Of a stretch of 64,000 nt of DNA, positions 24,106 through 35,700 are shown one piece after another (positions within the stretch are counted from its first letter, which is position 1; every line of letters begins with the position of its first letter). Origin of the DNA: Solicoccozyma terricola (lineage: Eukaryota; Basidiomycota; Tremellomycetes; Filobasidiales; Piskurozymaceae); the NCBI GenBank assembly GCA_001600875.1, contig BCLD01000014.1, positions 1-64,000 on the forward strand, read 5' to 3'. The notes below the pieces were generated by a model. It saw only the letters and a list, made by a program, of their open reading frames with translations, was not told the DNA's origin and did not search any database. The translations under genes and the position numbers were made by a program.

Positions 24106-24396
24106 CTTCGTGTAACGACTATGCAGGAAGACGACGCTGCAAGTCCGGCGAGAGGCTGGTTCGCTGGTTGTCGACTGCTGCTTGCTCTCTGGTAAAGCCG
24201 TCGAGATTGGGGCTCCCCGCCCGCCCCCGCCGCGCTGACTAATAATGACGTGTCATCGTCTGGGGGATAGCGTCCCGTACTACCGTAGGGATAACAGTTG
24301 TGAATGCAATTCCACCTCAGCGACCTTTCACCTGAGCGGCAAAAGGGCTGGCAGTTAACACTCATTACTGCTCATGCATGTCATCTGCATAACCAT

Positions 24397-26151
24397 CTAT
24401 ACAGCGTAAACCGAGCACTCTGTGATCCTCGTAGAAGCCCGAATGAACATCTCGACGCAGTAGTCACCCATATCTACTTCCCGGCTCGGCATGACAACGT
24501 TGGAGCCCTGTCTTGTCTCATCCCCTCCCCACATCCTTCCATTCCTCATCTCTCCCGTCTCACTGACCTCCTTTTCGTACACTGACAGGATCCCGGTGAA
24601 GACGGCCGAGGCATCGGTGGAAGTAAAAGTCACCTGGAAACCTTCTCCTATGAACAAGAAACCTTCAGGCGCGGTCTGGATGATTATTCCATAACCCGGA
24701 GAAGGATGTCCGGGGACGGACGCTCGCTCGATCAAAAGCTTCCATGACCCCATTTGCACGGTCTTGGCCGGCGAGGGATCCCTTTCAGTGGGCTCATATC
24801 GGTCAAAGAAGAACCCATGCATGGGCTTTCCTTCCCTTCGAGCTGACAGTATTGACTCTGACACCTGTGCCAGAAGAGCAAAGTGTGATGTAAAGGGATT
24901 CCCCTGCTCGGCGGTGTCGATAGCAAATGGAGAAGTACCTAGCGCCTGGTGGGTCCCGATCGCAGCCCAAATGCGTATAGCACCAAACTCGTCCCTCCGT
25001 TGTTCGGGAATGAAGAGTGGCTGGTTGCGATGCCTCCACTGTCTGCATGACCTCTCGTAATTGGTCGTATAGATGTCGGGAGACAAAAAGTCCAGCGACG
25101 GAGCGAAAATCTGATAGATATCCAAAACGGTTTCCACTGGGCCCCCAGAGGGGTAATCACCCGGCACTTCCCCCCCGGAGCCTCCGCCTGTACGTTTTTC
25201 GTCGCCTGCACCTTCTTCAGCTTCGACACGCATCCAGGCATTCAAATAGTGAGGGATCGGGTAGACTGCTTTCCCGGCCTTTGCCACCTCCTCAATGTAA
25301 CATGCGTAATGGTACGCCATGAAGATTTCGTCCACTTGTTTGCCTGACCCGAATGCTTCTTGCCAATTCATTCCGGCGTGCGGCTTGGCCCTCCTGAAAT
25401 AACTCAAGTTCTTCTTTAGGTACTCGTTAAGAGCGCCTTCTTCCCTTTGTAAACCCTCCAACAGCTTCTTGGGCACAGGCGAAGAGTACCGCGCTTCAGC
25501 CTCCGGACTGCGGTCTCTTGAATCTCGCAACAACCCGGGCTCGTTCTCCACCTGCACCATGATGACCGTCTGCTTTTCTCCATCAAAATGTCTCAAAAAG
25601 GACATGAGTTGAGCAAAGGCTTTGGCATCCGCTGCCTCTGCCCTTCCATGGAAGAGGGACAGGACGTTGGCTGTGACAGGGTCTCCATCTTCCGTGTTAA
25701 TCATCGCTCGAGGGAATCGTTTGATGTCGGTCTTTACCCAGGCGGGGACGTAGGATGACACGCCTGAAAAGGAATCGAGGCCGGGATCGGGTACTCCGTC
25801 AGATCGTCGTACTCCGTCAGGAAGAGCCATGTACTCACCGTTTTTAAACGACCCAAACCACAAAACCACCAGCCTCAAATCATGTTCCCTTGCTCCTACA
25901 ATCACCTTTTGTAGCTCGGAAAAGTCGTATTTACCCTCGATTGGCTCCACCTGTTCCCAACTAACGCTCCCGAGGACGGTATTCAAGTTCATCGCCTTGA
26001 GCTTGGCCCATACGGTATCCATATATACCGCCGAGGACATTGAGGAATTCTGCAGCTCACCGGGTCTCATGAGGAATGGTTTCCCATCGACGATAAGTTG
26101 GGTAACGCCGTTGGGAAGACGCTCGAGGCGTGGAATTCGAGAAACGGTCAT
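24397..26151 (-). CDS. GH35/GH42-fold beta-galactosidase-like glycoside hydrolase
   Basis: A single exon encodes 584 residues, unusual among the intron-rich neighbours. The TIM-barrel catalytic domain has PFLMRPGELQNSS and NLNTVLGSVSWEQVEPIEG (a conserved W-E). VQVENEPG holds the likely acid/base glutamate, and FIPEQRRDE the likely nucleophile. The C-terminal third (ESILSARREGKPMHGFFFD to the end) resembles the DUF5597 domain found with this GH35 subgroup. No signal peptide is present, so it probably acts in the cytosol on imported oligosaccharides. The intron-free structure may reflect horizontal transfer from bacteria, where this subgroup is common, but I have no comparison to prove it. Confidence 0.88.
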   Translation of the reverse strand: MTVSRIPRLERLPNGVTQLIVDGKPFLMRPGELQNSSMSSAVYMDTVWAKLKAMNLNTVLGSVSWEQVEPIEGKYDFSELQKVIVGAREHDLRLVVLWFGSFKNGEYMALPDGVRRSDGVPDPGLDSFSGVSSYVPAWVKTDIKRFPRAMINTEDGDPVTANVLSLFHGRAEAADAKAFAQLMSFLRHFDGEKQTVIMVQVENEPGLLRDSRDRSPEAEARYSSPVPKKLLEGLQREEGALNEYLKKNLSYFRRAKPHAGMNWQEAFGSGKQVDEIFMAYHYACYIEEVAKAGKAVYPIPHYLNAWMRVEAEEGAGDEKRTGGGSGGEVPGDYPSGGPVETVLDIYQIFAPSLDFLSPDIYTTNYERSCRQWRHRNQPLFIPEQRRDEFGAIRIWAAIGTHQALGTSPFAIDTAEQGNPFTSHFALLAQVSESILSARREGKPMHGFFFDRYEPTERDPSPAKTVQMGSWKLLIERASVPGHPSPGYGIIIQTAPEGFLFIGEGFQVTFTSTDASAVFTGILSVYEKEVSETGEMRNGRMWGGDETRQGSNVVMPSREVDMGDYCVEMFIRASTRITECSVYAV

Positions 26152-27628
26152 GACGTGGGTGCTATGAAGGAGGAGAGGAGACGTCGGGGTTGGGTAGGTA
26201 TACGTTCGATGGAGATCCGGGGTTGTCAGGAGGGGTCATGGTTGGTCAAATGAAAACGGTGCAGCGTTCCAGTCGGAGTATTTGCGGGAAACCAAATAGC
26301 CACTGCGGATCTCGGAACGATCTCGGGTTGGGCGGACGCCGGATTCGTCACCAAATGTCGGACCTGGTAAGTCGTCGTCTCAGCAGTAAGATGGGTCAGA
26401 GGATTGTTGAGGTCTGGAATCGTGGAGAGAGGTTTCGTGTCATGTCTCATGCTACCTAGGTTGACATGCCTATCCTGCCATTCATCTTCCCTATCATCAC
26501 CGCGCGATCCTCGCGATCAGCCCCTCTGGCCACGTCCTCACCACCAACTTCCTAACCTCGTCCATCGCCAAAATCTCCACGTTGAGAGGGAGAGGGACTC
26601 AGCCAGAACTCAATCGGCGCTGGTGCCGTGCGAAGCAGGCTCTGCGTGCCAGGCTCTCCTGTGACAAAAGACGGCGATGACGAGAGCCACGATGACCCCC
26701 AGCGGGATCCAGCGATACTTGCGTTTCCCATACAGCGGGTTGGCCTGGATGATCGACATGCGCTTGAACGGGAAGCAGATTCCTCCACTAGAGGATCACC
26801 AAGGTGACAGAGTAGACGCACTTACCGGTGTTATTGGAATGCGTAAAACCGAGCTGGCGAGAGGCCACCGGATTAATCGCCGAACGCGAAGAACAGGGAG
26901 CTGGCGGTAATCTCAGCGCAACTCCCACATGTATAGAAAGAGCATGCCATGAGCGTCGATTATTCCCATAACCTCGTTGAAACCGTAGATCTGTGCGTTT
27001 TCTTTCAGGTTGATGAGGTGGTCCTCGTGATTGCGCGGAGGACAGTGCCACGCGGAAGGCTAACCTTGTGGCCTGGAGAGCAACCGAGTGGAGTGATCGA
27101 GGGAACGGACGATGGCGCATCTCTTCCGACCTCTGGTTCGGTGCCCACTTTTTAAACCGATCGAATGGACAACAGAGATGACGATCAGACGGATCGCTCG
27201 CGTTTCTTCCAGCGACAAGCACGAACAATGTGATCATCGAATCATTTGAAGTCTCCAGGGATACCTCGATCATTGCTATTCGAGCAGGCTAGCACCTACT
27301 GGGGAGCATAGTGATCACCTTTTCTTGCGAACCCTTATTCGCATTATTCTATTCGAGTGGGCGCTCAATCCAAGCAACCGGCTAATTCTCGTCACTCGAA
27401 TATTATTTTCCGGCAGCTTATCCCAGGTCTTGTTTATTGGTAATGTGGATTTGTCCACCTGAACGAGGGTCATCGTGTGGGTCGTACAAGGGCCCATGTA
27501 CAGCCCGCACGCCGTCCACGTGAGATACCATGAGCGGTGCGCCAGGACACGACTTTGGAGCGATGGCGCCAGGAACGAAGTCAGAGGTTGAGAGTGGGAG
27601 GGAGACCATCACTTTTTCCCCGGCGACA
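26152..27628. other. Intergenic region with scattered coding-like fragments
   Basis: Several minus-strand stretches look coding but do not join into a gene. One at 26226-26450 includes STIPDLNNPLTHLTAETTTY. One near 26600-26760 contains a membrane-helix-like stretch WIPLGVIVALVIAVF. One near 26930-27050 reads NLKENAQIYGFNEVMGII before a stop. One at 27418-27612 includes LMVSHVDGVRAVHGP. I recognise no family. Decayed genes are the simplest explanation, given the broken GrpB gene beside them. Confidence 0.4.
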
Positions 27629-28124
27629 TCAAGTTAACCTTGGCAACCTTGCCAAATCGCTCAGGATAAGTATCTTCCGCTGGATGTCGTTCGTTGCCAG
27701 CGAATAGTATCCAATGTTCATACGGTTTTCCGTCGCGAGATCCCCTTGTCTATCGAATACTCCTCCACGAGATGGGGGTATTTGAGCAAGACCTACTGAA
27801 TCGTGCCTCCGTGCGTTATACCGCAACGACATTCCCGTCAATGCCTCTTGGTTCTGGGTTTGTGGGCATACCCGTTGAAAGAGAGTGCTGCCGCAGCCGC
27901 GGGAATGTTCGGGTGCGTACCACAATGTCCACACCCATGATGGGATAGAAAGCGAGACCTGGGACTGATGTGCTTCCTACATGGTCAATGCTGGGGATGG
28001 GAATATCGGCGAGTGCGGCTGATAGCTATGCGTTGATGCGCTCGAAAGACCTTGCCCATGATGAAGAATCATGGTCGCAAACGGTAACCCGCAAAACTTG
28101 ATGCGCGAAGGTGGACGTTGACAT
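27629..28124 (-). pseudogene. Broken GrpB/UPF0157 family gene
   Basis: From an ATG at 28124 one frame reads VTVCDHDSSSWARSFERIN, then meets an in-frame TAG at 28026-28028. It continues with PSIDHVGSTSVPGLAFYPIM and GVDIVV, the GrpB signature (HVGSTSVPGL, then D-V-V). After RTRTF the homology moves to another frame (SFNGYAHKP), stops, and resumes in two further frames as KYPHLVEEYS and TENRMNIGYYSLATNDIQRKILILSDL, matching the family C-terminus. One stop and at least two frameshifts in about 165 codons, without intron borders to explain them, indicate a pseudogene. Family members are nucleotidyltransferase-fold proteins of poorly defined role. Confidence 0.75.
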
Positions 28125-28809
28125 TGGCGTTCAGCTTTCAGAGCATCCCGACGTCAGAGCGAGTACCAGGTGAAACTGTTGCTGTCAACTGTTCCAGAGT
28201 TGTCCCCAAGGATATGAAGCCGTGTAGCATGCGGCGGCAAGACTCGGAGACCGCGATGGAATCAACAAACGACCCGAGTCCCTGGGCGGCGCCACTTGAC
28301 AAGATTTACGGCTCATTCTCAGCCCGACCGCACCGGTATGCCGTGGTGGAATGGGACATTCACAAACCATATTTTTTGTTTGTTTGTGATAGATCAGTGC
28401 CCTCTCCGGATGGTCGGCGTCGCCAAGCGCTGATTAGGGAAAGGCCTGTGATGTAATCGATCGCTCCGCCGCCGGGCCGGGAAAGGTAACGCTCATCTGC
28501 GGGGTATGATTGTTGCGAGGATCGTCGCCAAGACGGGGGTCGGTCCGGGGCAGCGAGGCGTGGGGCCAGGGAATCGGAGGCATAAAGTCTTAGTAACGCC
28601 GTGTCGATTGTATCCCTGTCCACGGACCGAGTTAAGCGACCGTTTGCTATTTATCCAGTTGCCAAGCCCCGTCGCCAACCGGTCGGCGAAACAAATAGCC
28701 CATTGATCTAATTCTAAAAGGTACTTATTCCCCGCAACTGAGGAGCCCAGATTGCCCCGCAACCCGCAACCCGCAACTCCCATTCCCCTCACGCCCACGC
28801 CCAACCAGC
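28125..28809. other. Spacer upstream of the Dal5-family carrier
   Basis: About 690 bases lie between the GrpB remnant and the transporter start. I see no gene. Just before the ATG at 28810 is a pyrimidine-rich run with repeated CCCGCAAC (28755-28780), probably the 5' untranslated region. Confidence 0.4.
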
Positions 28810-31083
28810 ATGGCCACACCAATCACCCCACCAGAGGCAGACAGCAAGGTCGATTTCCAACACGAGGAGAAGATCGAACAGCATTATGTCGACACCGATA
28901 TCGATAGCCATCATCAGGTCGAAGTTGCAGCCGAGATCCTCCGTCAAGCAGGTAACATCGAGTACACGGAGGCGGAAGACAAGGCGGTCTTGAGGAAGAT
29001 TGACATCTGGGTCGTCAGTGAGTGCAGGGTTGGTCGTCCTCCTCGTTGGTGTCCTATGCTGACTCGACGTTCATCAAGCCCCCATGGTCATCATCTACAT
29101 CCTGCAACAGATGGTGAGTACCGCGTGGTGACTACTCGATGGCGAAAACCATGCTGACCCGAGCGCGTTTCCTTCCATTAGGACAAGTCTGCCGTCGGTT
29201 ACTCGTCCATTCTGGGTATCATCCCCTCACTCAAGCTCGTTGGAACCGAATACAGGTGGGTCCTTTCCCATTCTTCAAATCGCCTGGCCAATGAACTCAC
29301 ATTCGCTACCACAGCTGGCTCGCCTCGGTCGTCTACTTTGCACAGTTGATAGTTCAACCCCTCAGTTCATATGTCCTCGTGAGGTACTCTGTCAGGAATT
29401 GGTTATGTTTCAACATGCTTTGTGAGTGGTAGAGTCTCGCCTGAGGTTGCGAAACAACCCGTCTGACCGGGTTATCATCTCAGGTTGGGGCATCGTCGTC
29501 ATCTGCACACCCATCGCACACAACTTTACAGGTATGCTCATCGTTCGATTCCTTCTCGGTGCTTTCGAAGCCACGTTGGCACCCGCCTTCATCGCTATCG
29601 TCCAACAAACCTGGAGGAGACGTGAGCAGACTTGGAGGACTGTTGCATGGAACGTTTCCAACAGTATCGCAGGAATGGTGAGTTGCGAGCTCATCAACGA
29701 TATAGTACCCCCGTCTGACACTGCAACCAAACCCCTCAGATTGGTCCGCTCCTCGCATACGGTGTCGGCAAAGGAGCTGCAAGCGTCGGAACCATCGCCC
29801 CTTGGAGAGCAGTCTTTCTCCTCCTCGGCGCCATGACGATTGTAGCAGTTCCCGTTGTCTGGTACATGATGCCCGACTCTTTGGTCACCGCAAAGTTTTT
29901 GAACGAGAGGGAGCGTGTGATTGCTCTTGAGCGACTCCGGTGAGTGTGTTGAGGTTATCCCCGTCGTCCCTCCCGCCCACAACTTACGCCCGAACATGCC
30001 GCCAGTGACAACAACATGGGTTCCGGTTCAACGACCGTTTGGGACTGGGGACAGGCGAAAGAAGCTGTATTGGACCCCAAGACTTGGGGTTGGGCACTCA
30101 TGCTGTTCTGCTGTGCTTTCCCGTCTGGAGGGTGAGTTTGATGGGAGGATACAAGGAGGCCACAGAGATTGACCCGTACGATTTCCACAGTCTCGCCGCC
30201 TTTTCCGGTCTCCTCATCGCTGGTGTGAGTTTTTGAACCTGAAAACATCACTTCGTGCCCTCACTGACATGCCTTCCCTCCCTCCAGCTCGGTTTCACAA
30301 ACTTCACGGCCTTGGCGCTCACCATCCCACCTGCCGCTCTCGGATTGATCTTCTTGTTGACCGCCACCTTTATCACCAACAAGATCAAGTTGCGTTTCCC
30401 AGTCATTGCCGTCCTCACCCTCTTCCCTATCGGAGGCGCTCTCGCTCTCCGATTCACCCCGGTACACATGGTCAACGCTCGTCTCGGTTGTTTCTACATC
30501 GCATATGCGTATGCTGCGTGAGTACATCTGGCGGAAGCGCGTCCGTTACCTTGCCTGATGTTAAACCCCCACTGCAGCCTCCAACCCTCCGTCTACGCAT
30601 GGGCCGCCATCAACCAAGCTGGTAAAACAAAGCAGAGGGTCACGACCGCTATCATGTTCGTTGCTTCATGTGTCGGCAATGTGAGTCTGTCTCCTCTCGG
30701 GTCCCGCCACCACCACCAACACTAATTGCCACCTTCTCCTTACCCAGATTGGAGGTCCATTCGTTTACCGAGTACAGGACAAACCTCACTACTACCTCGG
30801 TATCGAGGTCGACATCGGTTGCTGGGCTCTCCTCCTGTGCACAACCGTTGTCATGGCTTGGCACATGCGCCGCCTCAACAAGAAGAACGAACATCGACGT
30901 GAGGCTCTTGGACGAGTCGGCGCACGACTCGACACTTCGATCATGACACTCAAAGAAGCCAACGCCTACACTGAGCAGTTGCACAAGGACATGGTGGAGT
31001 CTGGTCACACCGAAAAGCTCAATGCCAACGCATTCGACGACTTGACTGATTTGCAGAACCCAGACTTCCACTTTGCCATGTAA
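28810..31083 (+). CDS. MFS transporter, Dal5/anion:cation symporter family
   Basis: About ten exons encode roughly 520 residues. After a polar N-terminus comes RKIDIWVV, then IIYILQQMDKSAVGYSSILG, typical of the allantoate permease family. Further marks are WLASVVYFAQLIVQPLSSYVL, CWGIVVICTPIAHNF, the signature RFLLGAFEATLAPAFI, GMIGPLLAYGVG, WRAVFLLLGAMTIV and MPDSLVTAKFLNERER before the central loop. The C-terminal half has WAAINQAGKTKQRVTTAIMF and ends in a cytosolic tail. Relatives carry allantoate, nicotinate, pantothenate, biotin or other carboxylates; the substrate here is unknown. It converges with the GH31 gene across 395 bp in which I see no feature. Confidence 0.88.
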
Positions 31084-31478
31084 TCGGACGTACTAGTAAT
31101 TGTGAACTCGAACAGATCTGTAGGGTGTATGATCGAGGTGGACTAGAATCAATCGTATTGCTGTCGCGATCATCGGTCTCCTTATAGAGCAACCAAATCT
31201 GCGTCGCCCGTCCATGCCGCGGCCTTCCTCGTCGCAAATATCATCTCACGAACGGTACAGCGAAGTGGCCGACGCCAGCTACTTTGCTGGAGCCCAAGGT
31301 TTCGGTGGATGCAGGTCTAGAGGAATAAATGAATTGGCAAGGAACCAAACCCCGTCACGAGGTGAAGTTCCCTTGCACTCTGTAATGCAAGGCGGCGAGA
31401 ACATCTGCTTGGTCTGCGACAAGCTCTCGTCGAGTGATGTTGACACGATATCCGTCGCTCAAATGCTACCGCTATACA

Positions 31479-34400
31479 TCAAACTACACTAATCTTCCAA
31501 GCCTTCCTACCGTTCCTATCCATGGTTTCCGAGGCATCGAGTACTTTCCTGTCATCTCCCGCTGGCAGCACGACCCACAACGTTCTTCCCCAGGCTACCT
31601 CGAATTCGCGCTTGATAAACTTGGCTTGTACTGCAACGCCTTCACTCTGCACGCTGTATTCCACGCTGACGACAGTAGTACGTGGAACGCGGGAAGCACC
31701 GTCGTCCTCGATCCAACTTCCTCCCCCACTCCAAGAGTCAAGAACGTCCGCCGTGGGTGGGAAGATTTCGATACCGCGCCAATCATCGAGACCAACGACG
31801 CCCCCTTGCTCGATGAGCTTCACTTCAACACCGTCCACCGCAGTCCTAGCCAGTCCGGTCTTGGCGGTGACGGTGGCGATATCCCGACCGATGGGAAGCA
31901 CCGTACCTGCTCGAGCGAAGAAGGCGAATTCCTCCAATGGAACTTCAATCTCAGCCCATGTGCCGGCAACATACGACTCCTTGCGGTCCGCAGAGACACG
32001 GATGTAAGGTGTCTTGTCCTTCGAGCCGGCTTTGGGGAAGTAGACCCGTTTCCTCGTCTGTCCAGCCGAATAAGCCCCAGCAACGAGCAGTCTTCCAGTC
32101 CCAAGCCAATAATCGAATCCATTCAAGACTTCCTCGGTGTAAAGATTGAGGTCAGAGGAGAATTCGCCATGACCGAGCCACGAGTTGGGTGGTTCAGCCA
32201 GTAGATGTGATTCCCAGTTGAGTGCGTTGCTGATGGCCAGTTGTGAGCATCTTGTGACGTGAAGGCAGGAGCAATTCACTCACAAGTATGGCAGCAATTC
32301 GTATCTTCGCTTGATTGTTCTACGGATGATGGGCGTGACTTCGGGGTACTGTGTGCGTGGGTGTCAGCGAAGGTAAACCACGGACAGAGATATGTAAAAC
32401 CTCACCATCCAGGGAAGGTTCGTAGCGGCGGCCCCTGACGGATCATCCTTGTTCGGCTTGAAGCTATGGATGCAGAACCTCGAATTCGTGCAACCAAATT
32501 GAACCCATCGTACGAATAACTCTGGTGTCGGTAAAGGTCCAGCAAACCCGCCCACATCTGAGCCATAGGACTGTCAAGAACAGCGTCAATCATCGAACGC
32601 TCGTTTACCGCCAAAAATCCTCGCAACCCACCTGCATCAACGAGATACCCGCATTCAAGCCCATCGCCACGCTGCCTTGCAAGGTTTTCCAGCTAGTGTA
32701 CTGTATCACAGAAAGGCAATTAAATGGTGAAGGTGAAAGGCTGTGAAGGGATCATGAACTGACATTGTCACCACTCCACGTAGACGCAGCGTAACGGAAG
32801 GTACCGACATTCCCAGAACGTGTCAGGACAAAAGGTCGCCTGTCGGGCCTCGACTCTACACAGGAGTCGTGGCTGGAGGCGCACGCAATAATGGTCAGTT
32901 TTTTAAACTTGGGAGGTAAAGAGTCACCACTCACCTCGTCTTGGCCATGAGCTGGGTCTAGAAGATTTGCGATGCCCCACGAATCAGCGCCTGCTGCCTA
33001 CAAGGTTTGATTTCCCGCGCCACTCACGTTGTACATCCTCCCTAGCAATCCCACGTTCACCTCGCCGGATACGACATTCTGCGTCCTACTCTTTTGATCG
33101 TAAGCAGGAATGTACATGTCGTTGTGTAGCAGATACTCGTTGTTGTCGCTGCGGTCAGGGAGGGAACGTGGCATGTTAGCAGTCGAGCAGCGACCGAGAA
33201 GTTGCGGCCGACCTACTTCCACATCGCATCACACCCCAACGCAACCAACGACTTGACACCTTCGGACCACCAAGCTCTTCCCTCCGGATGAGTCATATCA
33301 GCCCAACTTCCTTTTTCGGACTCGCCAATACCAGCGGACCAGATAGGGGTGGTGACCGCGGCGTTGCCATGGAATGGGTTTTTGAACAGAGCTCCTGCCT
33401 TTTCCAAGCGAGCGTAGTGCGGGTGGGTGGAGAGGAGGTCTGGAGGGAGTAGGGGTCAATGGCTGAGTGTCGATCCGTAGACGAGGGCGATACCTACATG
33501 GCTTGATATTTGGACACAATTTGATGCCAGCCTCATGGAACTTTGCCGTCATGGCTGCGAAATCCGGGTACCGTTTCCTGTACTCCGACGTCAGAATCCG
33601 CGTCGCTCACACGTTCGGGGTGCGTGGAGCTCACTTGTTCATGGTGAAAACATATCGCTTGCCATCCTCTTCACCTGCTGTATACCCAGAGGACAAATGC
33701 ATCGCGGAGCAAGGGATATCATGCTCCTTGCAAGATTCCGGCCATCCTTCGAGCAGGTGTTGAGCGGGAGGTTGGTCCTGTGAAAGCAAGGGAACGATTC
33801 AATGGACTAGTTCGGGCGACGAGACCCTCACGCATACTCACGCTTTCACCAAGACCCATCCCACTTGCCAAGTATCCCAACCAGTCACGGGGTACAAGTA
33901 AAGGCTTGCCAACCAGCTCGGAGAACGCTCTCACGAGGTCTCTTAGACCGCCTGCTGATGAAGCCAGCTTCTTGTCGATCGACGTCCTCTCCACATGATA
34001 CTCATCACTTGGAGTACTGTCACTCCCAGCTCCTCGCCTTTCCAAGATGATGAGCTCCTCGAGACCTCCCCAATCTTGCGAATATCGGGAAAAGTAACCT
34101 TGAGGGTCAGAGCGCTTGTGGTGGATATCCCAGGTGCCATCGGAATTGCTAGTGTGGTAGTTTGCGTATGAAGACGGCTGGATGGTGAGGTCCGACTGAC
34201 TTTTAGACTGATAAGGTGTGGTCAAGGTGATCAAGAATGGCGTATGTTTGTAAAGCTGCGTGTTGGAGAACCAGACATCGCGGCGATGGTCAACTTGTGG
34301 AAACCGGCTCGCTGATGTTTTCGGCACTCACCGGATCCGTCTGATAGGCATCGTATGCCGCCGCGTCGGTCCCAGTAATCTCAAAGAGCCTTCCGGTCAA

Positions 34401-34926
34401 GTCTATCGGGGAGGAACCAAGTCAGTTGGTGCCCCCTTGGTAAGGGTGTGCCTCAACACATACCCATCGGTGCGGCCTTCTCCCCCAATCCGACATGCAG
34501 CGCGCCTTCGACCAATCGATCATATCGTGTGACACCATGTTCGCTGAGAACATAACCCCGCCTCGGAAGGGTTCCAAAGACCATCCGTTGCTCTTTCTCT
34601 CCGGGCAAGTCCTCCCAAACTTGCAACTCGATGTCGCTCTTGTACGTGAGGATGACCTTCCTCCCGTCTGCCAAGCTGAATCGGATCTTTTTCTGCGCAT
34701 CATCTCGTTGAATCTCACTTGGGAATCCGATAGCATCGACTGGGTGAACGAGGTTGTCGTGCGGCGGCAATGGTCTATCGGGTCCGGTCAACGTGGTACG
34801 CAGGATGGAAGGCGAGATCAGGGACAGCCTGTAGGTATACCCTTCATCGTTTGTCAAGCTGATCACACTCTTCGGCGTGTCAGACCCAACGTCCAGCTTG
34901 AAGTTCTCGAGAAGTCGTTCGAACAT
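31479..34926 (-). CDS. GH31 family alpha-glycosidase
   Basis: A long multi-exon gene starting at MFERLLENFKLDVG (ATG at 34926) encodes roughly 950-1,000 residues. An N-terminal beta-sandwich (YRLSLISPSILRTTLTGP) leads into the TIM barrel, with SGYTAGEEDGKRYVFTMN and KLCPNIKPYL. CDAMWNDNNEY contains the nucleophile aspartate of the GH31 W-x-D-x-N-E signature, FVLTRSGNVGTFRYA and STWSGDN carry the arginine and acid/base aspartate, and FGCTNSRFCIH follows. The C-terminal sandwich ends AWKISVV at 31479. No signal peptide or ER-retention tail is visible, so a cytosolic alpha-glucosidase or alpha-xylosidase is most likely. With the GH35 enzyme it suggests breakdown of imported plant or microbial oligosaccharides. 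It is divergent from the pirin gene. Confidence 0.9.
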
Positions 34927-35502
34927 TGTTGTCGAATGGTGGGGTAGGTGGGGTGGTGGGAAGCAGGATGAGCCCCCGGATTCAGAGATTGGCAAGTTAA
35001 AAGGCCCTTTGGAGCACCGCACCGCACCGCCGAGCGGTGAAACTGTCGGCTGCGGGTGATCGGTCCGACCACGGGCTGCCAAGCCCGTAGATGGCGACGA
35101 TCCGGGTGCAATTCACGCGTTACAAATATGGCTCTACGAACGTGTTCGGTATCATTGCACCGAAACGCCGAGTGAGCATTTGCATTTTACCCGAACTCCG
35201 ACCGGGATCACGACGACGACAACTTTCTCTTGCAGTTCAGGTTGGCAACGTCAATCGTGGACAAGGGGAGAGTGACGTCTCTTTCCCTGTTGGCCTCCAG
35301 AATGATGACATGGACATAATTTGTCCCCTCTCCCCCGCCCGAACATATGACCAGATACCTGGAAGACGTGTGGTCGGTACTGCTGTAGGCGTAGCTGTAG
35401 TTGTCGATCAAATAATCGGCGATGGTATTGTCTCGCCCTCCAACGTCCAATATGGGATATCTCTCGACAGTCCGTACAACACGAGGGTTATGTAGTGGGA
35501 CC

Positions 35503-35530
35503 CACGTGACCTGCAAGACATTGACACGTG
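35503..35530. promoter_or_regulatory. Paired CACGTG E-boxes in the GH31/pirin promoter
   Basis: CACGTG occurs at 35503-35508 (as CCCACGTGAC) and 35525-35530, 22 bp start to start, about 170 bp before the pirin ATG in the 34927-35700 divergent spacer. Such sites bind bHLH factors in fungi. A six-base site is expected about 16 times in a window this size, so only the pairing and position are suggestive. The rest of the spacer shows no gene. Confidence 0.35.
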
Positions 35531-35700
35531 ATACTTGTTTACAAATGCTTGCCACGCGACCACAGCTGGGAAATATTAGTCATAGCGACCAGGATACCAT
35601 CTACAGGGATAGCATCCACAAAAAGGAAGGGTCATCTCTCACCACCAACACCTCACATCCCCTCGCCACACAACACATCACATCACAACAACTCGCAACA

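Noticed and set aside
31434..32204. 256-codon plus-strand frame
   Set aside because: It is antisense to the well-supported C-terminal part of the GH31 enzyme and shows no family resemblance.
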